The notes below the pieces were generated by a model that saw nothing but the letters and a program-made list of their open reading frames with translations, ran no database searches and had not been told where the DNA came from. DNA of 45,787 bases from contig NW_019091553.1 in NCBI RefSeq assembly GCF_001949145.1, positions 9,909-55,695 on the forward strand, in the 5' to 3' direction. Source of the stretch: Acanthaster planci. Its lineage: Eukaryota > Echinodermata > Asteroidea > Valvatida > Acanthasteridae. The position numbers were made by a program, and so were the translations under genes. Shown in pieces: positions 34,870 to 44,123 of this stretch. Numbering within the stretch: the stretch's first letter is position 1; every line of letters begins with the position of its first letter.

Positions 34870-35470
34870 TTCAACAATAGTGGGAGGATCCCATTTGCTC
34901 TTTTCTACATTGTATATGAATCCAGCTCTTAAAAGGTCAATCCTAACATGTTTGGATACTTGTTTTGCGAATGAAAAATCAGTTTCTCTGCTATATATCT
35001 ACGTGATGGTAGCCTGGTTTCAAATCAAAAGTGAAAATGAAGGCGTCTTTCGAAATGTCCTGCAATCCTATTTTCCAATCATCGAGCTTGAAGTGTGTTT
35101 TCTGGGGAAAGTTGTTAAGTCTACTCAAATCCAAAATTAGTCTCTTTTTGCCGGAGGCTTGCTGAGCTACTGATAGAAGACTAATGATATGTGATGGCTG
35201 ATTCTTCTCGGTAATTCTGTTAGAAGACTGCAATTCAAGGACAGATTTAGTTGCAAAATCATATTCCATTCTAGCAGATCCACGGTCAAGAAACGTATGG
35301 GATGGGTCATCAATGAAAGGGATCCTATACCCTTCGTTTATAACCGATTTGACCATGACAGAGGCTCCAAATAAATGACCAGAATTCAGAATGGTTGGCT
35401 AATCTGCCTTTGACAGCAATCTGATCTGAATCTAAAACACATGTATGTGAACTGTAATTTCACCGTACCC
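34870..35470 (-). pseudogene. DIRS-type reverse transcriptase (palm deleted)
   Basis: The 34991-35356 frame reads 'EGYRIPF', 'HIISLLSVAQQASGKKRLIL', 'DLSRLN', 'FKLDDWK' and 'FTFDLKPGYHHVDI', the fingers and first catalytic Asp of DIRS RTs. In another frame just upstream, 'VKGRLANHSEFW' extends it to about 35470. Downstream 'RAGFIYNVEKSKWDP' (about 34890-34940) is the post-catalytic strand. Between them, around 34985, the part with the YxDD box is missing. Confidence 0.8.
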
Positions 35471-35989
35471 CTAACACTTCACTAAACTTGTCTTCCAGAT
35501 TCTTAATGCGAACATCAGGCAGAAGATTGGAATGCCCCTGCGGCGGTTGATGATCTAGGCCCGGTATTGGACGCACTTGGGGGGAAGGGGTTACTGTATT
35601 TACTGTTAATATCTCCTCTTATCTTACAACCTTTTAGTCGTCATCATACAAGTTTGTACCGATAATTTTTTGTCGTCAGTTTTTGTTTTGTCTTTATGTT
35701 TTGTAATCGGAATCTTCTTTTCGATAGTTTGTTTTGTTTTTGTTTGCTGTCTCGTAATTGTTCGTGTTGTCCTTGTTATGTCCTTGTTATGTCTTAAGGG
35801 CTGTTTATACAAGCCTCTGCTCTTGTATCTATAAGTATCTAAATATCTATAAAAGTTATTCTCATCCTCATTGCTAATTTCAATGTACTAAGTTTCTTAA
35901 ATTTCTGATGTATTTTCTTAAGCTTATTTATTTCGTCAATTTCTACGTACCAACGTCTCTTAATTAAATGTAATGTTTTTAAAAGAGTA

Positions 35990-36338
35990 TGGAATAAACG
36001 TTTTCTTGAACTGAATTGAATTGAACTGTGCGGCGCCGCCATTGAAGTCAGGGTGCAGTGAGGATGGATATGCAGCGATCTGAGATCGTTGGATGATGGG
36101 GGCTTGCCAAGTGATGTTTCTAGCAGGGAAACTGTTGTACCCAATTCCAACTTCCAAGAGCTGCTCTCGCTCTCGGTCTGACACGGGAAGAGAATGGCCC
36201 TGTGCTGAACGCAAGGGGGCACTGCTTGGCCCAGTGGCCTGGCAACCCGTAGCTGTAACAAGTGTCAGCATTCGACAAGCCTGAGCAAAAAATAACAAAA
36301 AGAAAACAAACAAAAAGAAGGCCCCCAGAAAAGAACAT
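35990..36338 (-). pseudogene. gag-like zinc-knuckle remnant of the DIRS-like element
   Basis: The minus frame 36120-36338 contains 'CYSYGLPGHWAKQC', a CCHC knuckle in which the second Cys is Tyr. In the Gag proteins of DIRS elements a knuckle like this closes the protein and is followed by a basic Arg/Ser-rich tail, as here. The overlapping frames 35839-36261 and 35960-36400 are partial readings of the same remnant. Confidence is moderate because only the knuckle is diagnostic. Confidence 0.5.
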
Positions 36339-36957
36339 TTAAACCCAAAATAAAAGCTAAAATTAAAAGCAGAATAAATATGCGAATCCAAATTAAACAA
36401 AACGAAGGAATTAGAATTAATATAACAAAAACCACAATAACGATTAAACGCAAAATATTGACGATCGAGAATTTAGGTCGACTTGGGGTGGGCGGGGGGG
36501 AGGTTTAAGGTTTTGTCAAAATAATCTTTTAATTTCTCAAATAAGGCCTAGTATGAAACGAGTTTGACTGATCTTCTCGAGACATTTTGTCGAACGACGC
36601 TATTTATAGTGGTATGAGTCGCAAGGTTTTATGAAAAAGCATTAGTACACACGACAATAAGAGCCAAATAGGATGTGCCTGATCCCGCGACTACGACAAG
36701 GGAAAGATGACGCAGTGATCTGAACGTTCAAAAGAATCAAACTGAGGCTGCATCCGAATCTATTGTCTAGAGCTAGGTCTAGGTCTTCACTCCATTACAA
36801 ATGCGTGGGGATGCGTAGAAATAGACCTAGCCGTAGCTCTGGAAGCCCGTTTCGGACACGGCCTTATTAAACGTACGGTCTGGCATAATGTTCCGGCCAG
36901 CATGCTAGAGGGCGCCATAACCACAGAGCCCACATTATTGTGCACGAAATGGGATAG
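36300..36957. other. A-rich and unassigned stretch upstream of PIK3C3
   Basis: 36300-36450 is A-rich on the plus strand and probably belongs to the retroelement 5' side. 36450-36957 shows no recognised feature apart from a G run at about 36490-36500. Confidence 0.4.
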
Positions 36958-37043
36958 CCCCAGCTTGGGGCCAGTCTACTGGACTCCCTCCGTACACGTA
37001 CAAGCACACGGAGAGAGTCCAGTAGACTGGCCCCCAGTCTGGG
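36958..37043. repeat. foldback hairpin upstream of PIK3C3
   Basis: The left arm (36958-36993) and right arm (37008-37043) are inverted copies of about 35 bases with few mismatches, sharing 'ggccagtctactggactc'. The loop is 14 bases. It ends about 180 bases before the PIK3C3 start codon, so it may be transcribed or lie in the promoter. Confidence 0.8.
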
Positions 37044-37090
37044 TCTAGAAATAGGATAACAAGGGACTACACTTGTCGCGTTGAATCCAG

Positions 37091-37100
37091 TATATATATA
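37091..37100 (+). promoter_or_regulatory. possible TATA element for PIK3C3
   Basis: 'tatatatata' stands 125-134 bases before the start codon. If used, transcription would start near 37120-37130 and give a 5' UTR of about 100 bases. It may equally be a chance AT run, as many housekeeping genes lack a TATA box. Confidence 0.3.
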
Positions 37101-37224
37101 ATAAAGGTCAGTGGTCGAGTCCACTCACCCCGGCTCGGTGAGTCCATTATGAGCGAGTGTCGGCAGAGTGTAGTCCGTCGGTTGCTTGCAAGATTGAAGA
37201 AATTTATGCTCGGCTAAAATCGAC

Positions 37225-37295
37225 ATGGCAGATGAGTTTGATAGATTCTACTATGTGTACAGTTGTGACCTGAATGCCAGTGTGCAAATCAAAGT
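37225..37295 (+). CDS. PIK3C3: PIK3C3 (VPS34) coding exon 1
   Basis: First coding exon of the class III phosphatidylinositol 3-kinase catalytic subunit. The enzyme makes PI3P from phosphatidylinositol on endosomal and autophagic membranes and works with the p150/VPS15 and Beclin-1 subunits. The 71 bases encode 'MADEFDRFYYVYSCDLNAS' and 'VQIK', closely matching the N-terminus of animal VPS34 (YSCDLD.NVQ.K pattern). The start ATG has a good context (G at -3, G at +4). The exon ends in 'GT' of a split codon, followed by a consensus donor GTAAGT at 37296. Exon 2 supplies the third base, giving Val before the conserved 'GTLEGK'. The exon is too short to stand out as an open frame. Confidence 0.9.
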
Positions 37296-37554
37296 GTAAG
37301 TTGATCACAAGATCATGAAGATTAAGCCTACGGGGCCCGGACAACTCTTTTTTTTCAGGGCAGGGCCTTATGTCAGTCATCCCGTGGAGGATTCCTCCAT
37401 GGTCATCCATTCTAACTCCATGGTCATCCCAACACTAGAGCTGGTAGAGAGTCTGATTTTTTTGCACCACTTGTCATGTAAACAAGCCAAAGGATGACAT
37501 TTCTAACTGCTTAGAGTTGTGCTTATTGTAAAGTTAGTGTTGTGTCATGGCCTG

Positions 37555-37712
37555 GAAGCTTTCGAGTCAACTCGCACCTTGGGCGACTTGCACCTTGGAT
37601 GACTCGTGCCTTGGATGACTCGTACCATGGCATGGGCAACTCATACCTTGCTTGGACGTACCTTGGGCATGTTGGGCAACTCGTAACTTGAGTTAAGACC
37701 ACTCGTACCTTC
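37555..37712 (+). repeat. degenerate tandem array of about 16-18 bp units
   Basis: Repeated 'gactcgtaccttgg'-like units, several with one or two changes, sometimes spaced out by insertions. They match the reverse complement of the array at 38399-38536. Confidence 0.7.
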
Positions 37713-37845
37713 ATGTTATCAGTTCAGTTGTAACTTTCTTCCTCTGCCTTTTCAGCATGTTTAAGATCAGATTTGACAAACATATCAAGGAAAAATATTC
37801 ATAAATCTCCTGGAGAGATCTCAAGCGCCAGCATGATTTGTACAC

Positions 37846-37904
37846 AAGTCAAGCTGGTAAACGTGACAGATGTCAAAAAACCTGCCCGTTTACCAGCTTG
37901 ACTT
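37846..37904. repeat. perfect 18-bp inverted repeat
   Basis: 'aagtcaagctggtaaacg' (37846-37863) is exactly inverted at 37887-37904, with a 23-base loop. It is probably a tiny foldback element in the intron. Confidence 0.8.
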
Positions 37905-38398
37905 CTTTATTAACTTTCCTTAGGGGGCTTTACTAAACTGGGGGAGGGGATGAACATGTACTTAATAAAACTTGTTGTCTTGATTTCTTTTGGAAATGTC
38001 TCAGGTCTTGTTTTTTAATTTTTTGGGGGGAGGGAAGTGGTTGCCTTCCTTATTAAACTTTTTTTTTGTGGACAAGTTACAACTGACATTATGTCATAAC
38101 CTTTGAAGTAAATGAAAACCTGACATCACTTCAACATAATGGTGGACTGCACGATGAAGATTCTGAAATGCATGCAACAACGGCTGGCCACGTCGACTAG
38201 CGTCAGTTGCCTGACCGCGCATGATGGAAACGCTTCTCACGTTAATGTGATTTTCGCATTGATGTCACCCCACCGGTGTGTAGGGAAGGCAGTGTAGCCA
38301 AAACAGCAAATTAGGTGATGGACACATGACTAAGAAATCAAATTATTGTTCAAGCTAATTAGAATAATATGCTCTGAGCAAGCTCTGATTTCTGTGAA

Positions 38399-38536
38399 GG
38401 TACATACTGACTCATACGTGAAGGTACGAGTTGCCCAAAATGCGGCTTGGCAAAGGTTCGAGTTGGTACAGTTACATGTACGTTGAGTTGATGGTACGAG
38501 TTGTCCAAGGTATGAGTTGTCCAAGGTACGAGTTGA
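38399..38536 (-). repeat. degenerate tandem array, inverted partner
   Basis: Units of 16 bases, best kept at 38495-38535 ('aaggtacgagttgtcc' type). They are in the opposite orientation to the array at 37555-37712. Confidence 0.7.
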
Positions 38537-39494
38537 CCTGTTCCCACCTGGAATAGCAGTGTTTTTCATTGTGCCTTGTGATTGGCCAAATTTAATTTGG
38601 AACTCAGCTCTTTAATTGTGACATATTTCAACACATTTCCATAGAAATGTCGATGAAAACTTTCGAGAAAGAAATAAATCTGAAAAACTAAAGTTTTTCG
38701 CTGTGCAGAACTATAACAATTATGACGGAACATGGAGGTACATGTAGAGCTACATGTGCCTCCATGGACAGAAACATAATTGCAAAATAATTGAAAAGGA
38801 AATGGTTTGAACAAAAGAGGCCAATTACATTGAGATCACCTGAAAAATAATCCCAGACCCTAACTTTGCAGGGTCAAGATGCACCGAGGAAACAGTCTCC
38901 CAACGAATATGGATTCTTTAGGAAGAATTGAAAAATGTGATTAAAGGGAAAAGAGAGGTCAGTAGGAAGAGGCAAGTTGTTCAATACTCCAGATTGCTTC
39001 ATATGTTTTTTTAAAAAAACGCTTGGCAAAAAAGGGACCCAGACCAAGTGAGGAGCTCGCTTTATTGACATACTACCTCACAAATAAAGAGAAAAAAAAC
39101 AACATTGAAATTTGCACTAAAGTTCAAGAATATTACAAGTAAGAATTGAAATGAAGTCACATAATTTTTTGGTCATTTTTACCCTTCCTTTCCTGTAACG
39201 TTATGATGAAAAACAAATGCATCATAATCTCAGTTGTCCGTTCCAAACTGAGGTGATCGTCTCTTTAAAACTGCGGTAGCCACAGGGTTCGTGTTCCTTC
39301 CAGAAATCTCAATTACTTTCAGTAGAGGGTGCCATTGTTTATGGAGAACAATAATGATGTGCTTTTGCTAATGTGTCCATTGTAAAACGTCTCTGTGGCC
39401 AAACTGAAAACCCATGAGGACTCTGAGTATAGCAAAGATCGTATGGCGTGGAGAACTTCACCGTGAATACACGTAAACGTTGTAATCTCATGGT

Positions 39495-39627
39495 TGCCAT
39501 TTGAGCAAGCGATACGCCTGCGCAGTGCACATTAAAGCGCAGGCGCCGTGGCAGGCATGTTCACCTGGTGCACCTGCGCCTGTGTATTACTGTGAACTGC
39601 ACAGATGTATCACTTGCTCAAATGGCG
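39495..39627. mobile_element. small foldback element, 36-bp arms
   Basis: The left arm (39495-39530) and right arm (39592-39627) are inverted with a few mismatches, sharing 'gccatttgagcaag'. The 61-base centre has its own inverted pair, 'gcgcaggcgcc' and 'cacctgcgcctg'. Non-coding. Confidence 0.75.
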
Positions 39628-39934
39628 CCCGTGGGATTTACACCTTTTGGGCAGAGTTATCCATCTTGCGCCTTCGGTGCTGTACGATCTTTGGAGTACT
39701 GTACATAAATGTAAGTTCTGAAGACTTACTAAATTGTTTTAATTGATGTGATTGAGAATAGATTGACAGTTTTCATTGCTGTCTGGGTCGTGTATGGTTT
39801 AAAATTACTGTGCAAAGCCCCTTTCACAGCTCTAACCCCTCAAAAATATTGACACCCCTTTTTGTTTGAATTGTTCGGGCTCTAAAAATGTAAAAGAAGT
39901 GGTCAATGAGTATGGAATTATTCCCTACAGTGCA

Positions 39935-39993
39935 TTAACCCTAACAGTCCTCAGTCCTCCAACAGGTGAAGGACTGAGGACTGTTAGGGTTAA
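39935..39993. repeat. perfect 24-bp inverted repeat with 11-base loop
   Basis: 'ttaaccctaacagtcctcag' plus 'tcct' (39935-39958) is exactly inverted at 39970-39993. The lack of any mismatch suggests a recent origin or conversion between the arms. Confidence 0.9.
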
Positions 39994-41446
39994 GAAAGTT
40001 TTGTTTCTTCCATTGGAAGGAGTTTCTCTGCTTGCATTAATATTTACACCCCTAAGATTCCTAAAGTCCTTTGGGATATTAATTTATTTATTGGCAGTTG
40101 ATATTTAGCCTTGCCAGTGAATTTAGCAAAGCAATATTTAGCCAGACACATGTGCAGTATCTGATTTTACTATATTACCCAACCCAAATTGGTTTGGGAC
40201 CACAAAAAATCTTCAAAAATAACTATCCATATGTGTTCAGAATTAAATGAATGCTTACATGTACATGTAGCACAAGCGTCATCTCGGGAAATCTTCATGC
40301 AACAGTTTTCTGTTTTAGATGTTCAAGGTGTTCAAGGGTAGTACATGCATGTGTATTTATGCCCAATTTTTCACCTGTTTTTCCTGAATAGTTATTTTTA
40401 AAATAACTTATTTGGTGTTCCTGACCAATTCTGGAGGGGGTATTGAAGTACCGGTAAATCTTTCCAGCAACTCTTACTGGACAAATCTTAGTCTGGTTGA
40501 GGAGCAAAAATACATGTACATGTATGGCAAAAATGTGAATTTTGCAAGTTCTAAACCATACATATACATGTACGGTACCTCAATGCAATACTGTAAAACT
40601 TAGTATACACTAGTGATAATCTTTTTCTCTCTCAAGTAGAGGTAAGGGTGCTACAGTTTACCGGTACATGTACTTGTACTTAAAGGGATAAACACGTAAA
40701 CTTTTTGTGGCTTTATAAATTATTTTTGTATTTAGTTAAATGGACTTTTAAACAAGCTAAAAACCAGTTTTCAGAGCCCTACTGGGCACATGTGAGTCAG
40801 CCTAAAATGTCTAAAATACAAAATGAGCTGTTTCCACGGCAACAGGCTATGTACATACTCTACATGTACATGTANATATGGATTTAAAAGGTCTTTTGTT
40901 TACTTCTACTCCAAGGTCCTTCAAATGAATCCTAGTGAGCTTGGTGTACCATACATGTACCAGTGTATGTACAAGCAGGTGAATAGGCCCTTTAAAGTCT
41001 TTGATGAAAAGCAAAGGGCAACCCGTTAATTTTCGCAACAGAAAAGTATGTATAAAAAGTTGGAAACATTGCAGTGTATTAACAATTTCCAAACAGATTA
41101 TTTGGTTTTTCTTTTTGGGGGGAGGGAGGGGGAATAAAGTTGGGCCAAAGGTTTCCATGCCAAGCGGTACATACATTGTACATACAGTTTATAGTAACTT
41201 GCTCTCATTTTTATGCTTACTAAGGTATAAAACGGCAGATTTCACGAAACGAAAAATGCCTGTTTTTGGAAATGGAAAATGATAGACTCTTCCAGGATAT
41301 ATGGTACATGTAGTAATCCAGTAGGTTTGCCCAAGTGGCATGGGATGAACCCTTGGTATGCCTTATGTGTATGTTCTTTACCCTGGCCTAGACCAGGTTG
41401 AATAATATCTTTGAAATATGTAAGGGCTGCGTAGCACCGTGATCAG

Positions 41447-41607
41447 AATAACGACAAGAATATTATATCAAATCAGTGCTCTGAAATATGTGATTGCCAG
41501 GCATTCGGTAACTGAGTAACTTGCCCTGAAGAAGGCACTCAGTTACCGAAAGCTCGGCAATCATATATTTCAGAGCACTGGTTTGATATTATGTTCTTGT
41601 CGTTATT
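41447..41607. mobile_element. foldback element, 71-bp arms
   Basis: The left arm (41447-41517) and right arm (41537-41607) are inverted at roughly 85-90% identity by eye, sharing 'cagtgctctgaaatat'. The spacer is 19 bases. A 'ctgaaga' (41526-41532) followed by 'gaaa' (41548-41551) resembles part of a hammerhead ribozyme core but lacks a proper stem II. Confidence 0.8.
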
Positions 41608-41788
41608 TGGATTATATCTTTGATGGGCTTGATCAGCCAATCTGCATGATCGCCTGATTGCTCTGCGTGATTGGTTAATCCTGCATGAAATTTGTAACTT
41701 GACTTCTCTTTTCAACCTTTCACAGCCATGAATTAGAAAAGGAAATTAGCTGATGTCAAAATTACTGAAAAATCATGCAGTAAGATTT

Positions 41789-42106
41789 CCAATTATGTAA
41801 GGGTATTACCTGCCATGTAATTGGAATTATATTAGGCCAAGGAGGAGAGACTCACCATGTATTGTTGTCCCTAGTGGTAGGGTTTGCACCACCCTTTGAA
41901 GAAATGGTTGATTCCTTCATTTGTAAAAATGCAAATGCCAAGCCCCCCTCGAACCACTGAAGCATGTCTCTTTGTAGATTGATGTATGTATTTGTCCTGT
42001 CTGAGGACAGTGTGGGCGGGATGCTGTAGAAAAGTAAGGCACCGAGGGCGGGAGGTGAGTCTCTCCTCGGCCTCATATATGGCAGGTAAGACCCTTACAC
42101 AATTGG
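41789..42106. repeat. inverted repeat next to the DIRS-type recombinase fragment
   Basis: The left arm (41789-41856) and right arm (42054-42106) are inverted, sharing 'taagggt', 'ttacctgccat' and 'gagagactcacc'. The left arm carries a short extra insertion. The spacer (41857-42053) is shared with the 9.08-9.47 kb cluster. The position directly after the recombinase 3' end fits a terminal structure of that element. Confidence 0.65.
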
Positions 42107-42560
42107 AAATTATACCGGTATTCGTCCTCGTTGTCAAGACTCACTTTGTCACACAGTGATGCCGAAGACAGGATTGCTCTTCCATATTCCTCTGAAGATG
42201 GTACATCTCGCTTGTAGAACTTGGCAAAGGTTCTCACTGACAACCAATCTGCCAGGAGTAAAATCTGGGCTGTAGAGACCCCAAGTCTAGCCGCAGCTGT
42301 AGTCGAAGCAGCTCGAGTGGAATGTGCTTTATGATGTGAGACATCAATACCTGCAGATACCATCACTATTTTCAACCATCGAGCTATCATGGAAGAAACA
42401 ACCGGATGATGGGGTTTCCCAAAGGACAGAAACAATCTTGTTTTATGTTGATTGCTTATACGCTGCAGCAGACATGTGTGATGAATGTAGCCCTCCAGAG
42501 CAGAATAAATGCAGATTGCTGGATCTGCTGGAAATCGAGCCAAAACTATGTGTACCGGTA
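42073..42560 (-). pseudogene. DIRS-type tyrosine recombinase, C-terminal catalytic half
   Basis: A 156-residue minus frame (42073-42543), slightly extended upstream. It begins 'VLARFPADPAICIYSALEGY', continues 'LFLSFGKPHHPVVSSMIARW', then 'KAHSTRAAST' (catalytic Arg) and 'LLLADWLSVRTFAKFYKRDV' (Trp box and nucleophile Tyr). This is the usual C-terminal half of DIRS-element recombinases and is clearly a different lineage from the one at 32762-33683. The N-terminal half with the first Arg is absent. It lies antisense in PIK3C3 intron 1. Confidence 0.85.
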
Positions 42561-42671
42561 CACTAGGCAGTGGTCGATGAGTTGATGAGCACTGAAACGG
42601 GCTGACTAGTGCAAATTATACAAATGCTGTAGTGCTTCACTGTCCCCCACAGCACATACAGGTGTATTTAT

Positions 42672-42843
42672 CATACATGCATGTACCGGTATACGAATGT
42701 ACATGTACATGTATCATACATGCATGTACCGGTATACGAATGTACATGTACATGTATCATACATGCATGTACCGGTATACGAATGTACATGTACATGTAT
42801 CATACATGCATGTACGGTATACGAATGTACATGTACATACAGG
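42672..42843. repeat. 43-bp tandem repeat, 4 units
   Basis: Units start at 42672, 42715, 42758 and 42801, exactly 43 bases apart. Each contains 'catacatgcatgtaccggta' and 'gaatgtacatgtacatgtat'. The fourth has lost a C. The array grew out of TACATGTA simple sequence; open frames across it are artefacts. Confidence 0.95.
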
Positions 42844-43202
42844 TACATGTATGATTTAATGTAGTACCGTAGTGGCTGTACAATGTGTCCTCTACATGTT
42901 CATTGTAAATGGCACTTTCAGCTATGTCAGTCATGGGAACGATCAAGTTATGTACATGTACCATACTTGTACCCTGTGGGATATGCCATTACATGTACAT
43001 ATGTACTTGTATCTCTGTATGTGCAGGAAGACCAAAACCTGAAAACACTGGCACATCACACTGTGTTGGCATGATTAAACTCAGCAAAGTTAACTGCATG
43101 AATTCTTATATCTATAAAATAACATAAAATGCACTCATTGGTATCCTACGTGTACATGTTAATCATAATTTTCGTCTTATGTACATGTATTTTGCTAAGC
43201 AG

Positions 43203-43391
43203 TGGAACGCTTGAAGGAAAGAGAGATAGACTGTCATACAAGTCTCTCATTGACGACCCCCAACTGCGGTTTTCTGGGCTATATGAGGACAGGTGCTCTG
43301 ATCTGTGTGTGACTTGCCAGGTGTTTGCTGATGGAAAGCCCCTTACTCTGCCTACAAGTACTTCATACAAAGCTTTTATCACCAGGTGGAA
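43203..43391 (+). CDS. PIK3C3: PIK3C3 (VPS34) coding exon 2
   Basis: Second coding exon, encoding the start of the PI3K-type C2 domain. After completing the split Val codon it reads '[15 protein letters not shown]', then '[20 protein letters not shown]', then '[13 protein letters not shown]' and '[10 protein letters not shown]'. This is nearly the animal VPS34 pattern (SLEGKR..SYK, DP.L.FSGLY...CSDL.VTCQVFA.GKPL.LP, TSYKAF.TRW). The acceptor is 'ttttgctaagcag', and the donor GTAAGT begins at 43392. The exon ends with 'AA' of a split codon; Asn there would match the family. The open frame extends upstream into intron, so the apparent Met near 43129 is not the start. Exon 3 (beginning W.EWL in other animals) was not found before the window ends. 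Confidence 0.95.
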
Positions 43392-43550
43392 GTAAGTACC
43401 AATAAATGTTACATGTATGTACCAGTATGATGGTTGCTACATGTACGATGCATGTATACATGTACATGTATTTACCCGTACACCACACACATGTACATGT
43501 ACATCCAGATGCACATGTACGTGTACATGTACATGTAGATTGGGATCCTT

Positions 43551-43643
43551 AGGTAAGCAACATCAAACCCAGCAAGTATGGCTTATGGGTCAAGATGCTA
43601 CTGGACCAACAAGCCAAACTTGCTGGGTTTGATGTTGCTCACC
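43551..43643. repeat. foldback repeat, about 36-bp arms
   Basis: The left arm (43551-43586) and right arm (43608-43643) are inverted with 3-5 mismatches, sharing 'gcaacatcaaacccagcaag'. It lies just past PIK3C3 exon 2, in the following intron. Confidence 0.8.
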
Positions 43644-44123
43644 CAAAGATTGTAAACATTAGTTGAAGGTCCAACTTTCTCCTTTGATCCCAATGATAAT
43701 ACATGTAATGTGAAAAAGTCACTTGTACATGTATGTGTTAGTCAACTGCAGTTGACAAAATACAGTGTTTATTATTTACACGTACCAGTTCATGTAGAAC
43801 GTGGAACTGTACTCATCATCCAATATTCAAGACTACTACTATTAAACATAACTACTGTAACAAAATTAATTTCACTCTAACATGTACATACATGTATGCG
43901 GTACATGTGGCAATATTTATTAGGGCATCATGATGATGCCTGACGCAGAGGTGTCCCACATGTCCAAGGGATTTCATTTTAAAATCAAAGTACAAGCACA
44001 TGTATTGGTACATGTACTACTGTCGTACCCAGTATGTGAAGGTACATGCAGACTTGTACGCGTACTTCCATGAAGTAGAATGACCTTTTTCCATTGACTC
44101 TCTTCTGTTAAAACTGTGTATTC

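Larger units (their letters stand above)
32762..36338 (-). mobile_element. DIRS-like tyrosine-recombinase retroelement (degenerate)
   Basis: On the minus strand the order is a gag-like zinc knuckle, reverse transcriptase, RNase H, a DIRS-specific segment and a tyrosine recombinase. This order and the presence of a recombinase instead of an integrase define DIRS-type elements. The copy is dead: the palm of the RT is deleted, the zinc knuckle has lost a Cys, frames change often and the recombinase stops before its tyrosine. Split direct or inverted terminal repeats were not identified. Confidence 0.85.
37296..43202 (+). other. PIK3C3 intron 1 (5907 bp)
   Basis: Bounded by GTAAGT (37296) and 'tttgctaagcag' ending at 43202. 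It is filled with foldback repeats, tandem arrays, a DIRS-type recombinase fragment and TACATGTA simple sequence, listed separately. The stretches 38540-39490, 39995-41440 and 41608-41788 contain nothing else I recognise. Confidence 0.85.

Noticed and set aside
34880-35140. 86-residue plus-strand frame
   Set aside because: It is the shadow of the DIRS reverse transcriptase on the opposite strand.
39935-39993. Interstitial telomere sequence (CCCTAA/TTAGGG)
   Set aside because: Only one copy of the hexamer stands in each arm of a palindrome; there is no telomeric array.
42632-42859. 75-residue Tyr/His/Cys-rich repeat protein
   Set aside because: It is a translation of the 43-bp tandem array, in which any frame stays open because the unit lacks stops in it.
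43129-43202. N-terminal extension of PIK3C3 exon 2 with a hydrophobic, signal-like stretch
   Set aside because: This is intron sequence read through; the acceptor AG at 43201-43202 and the phase match to exon 1 set the true boundary.
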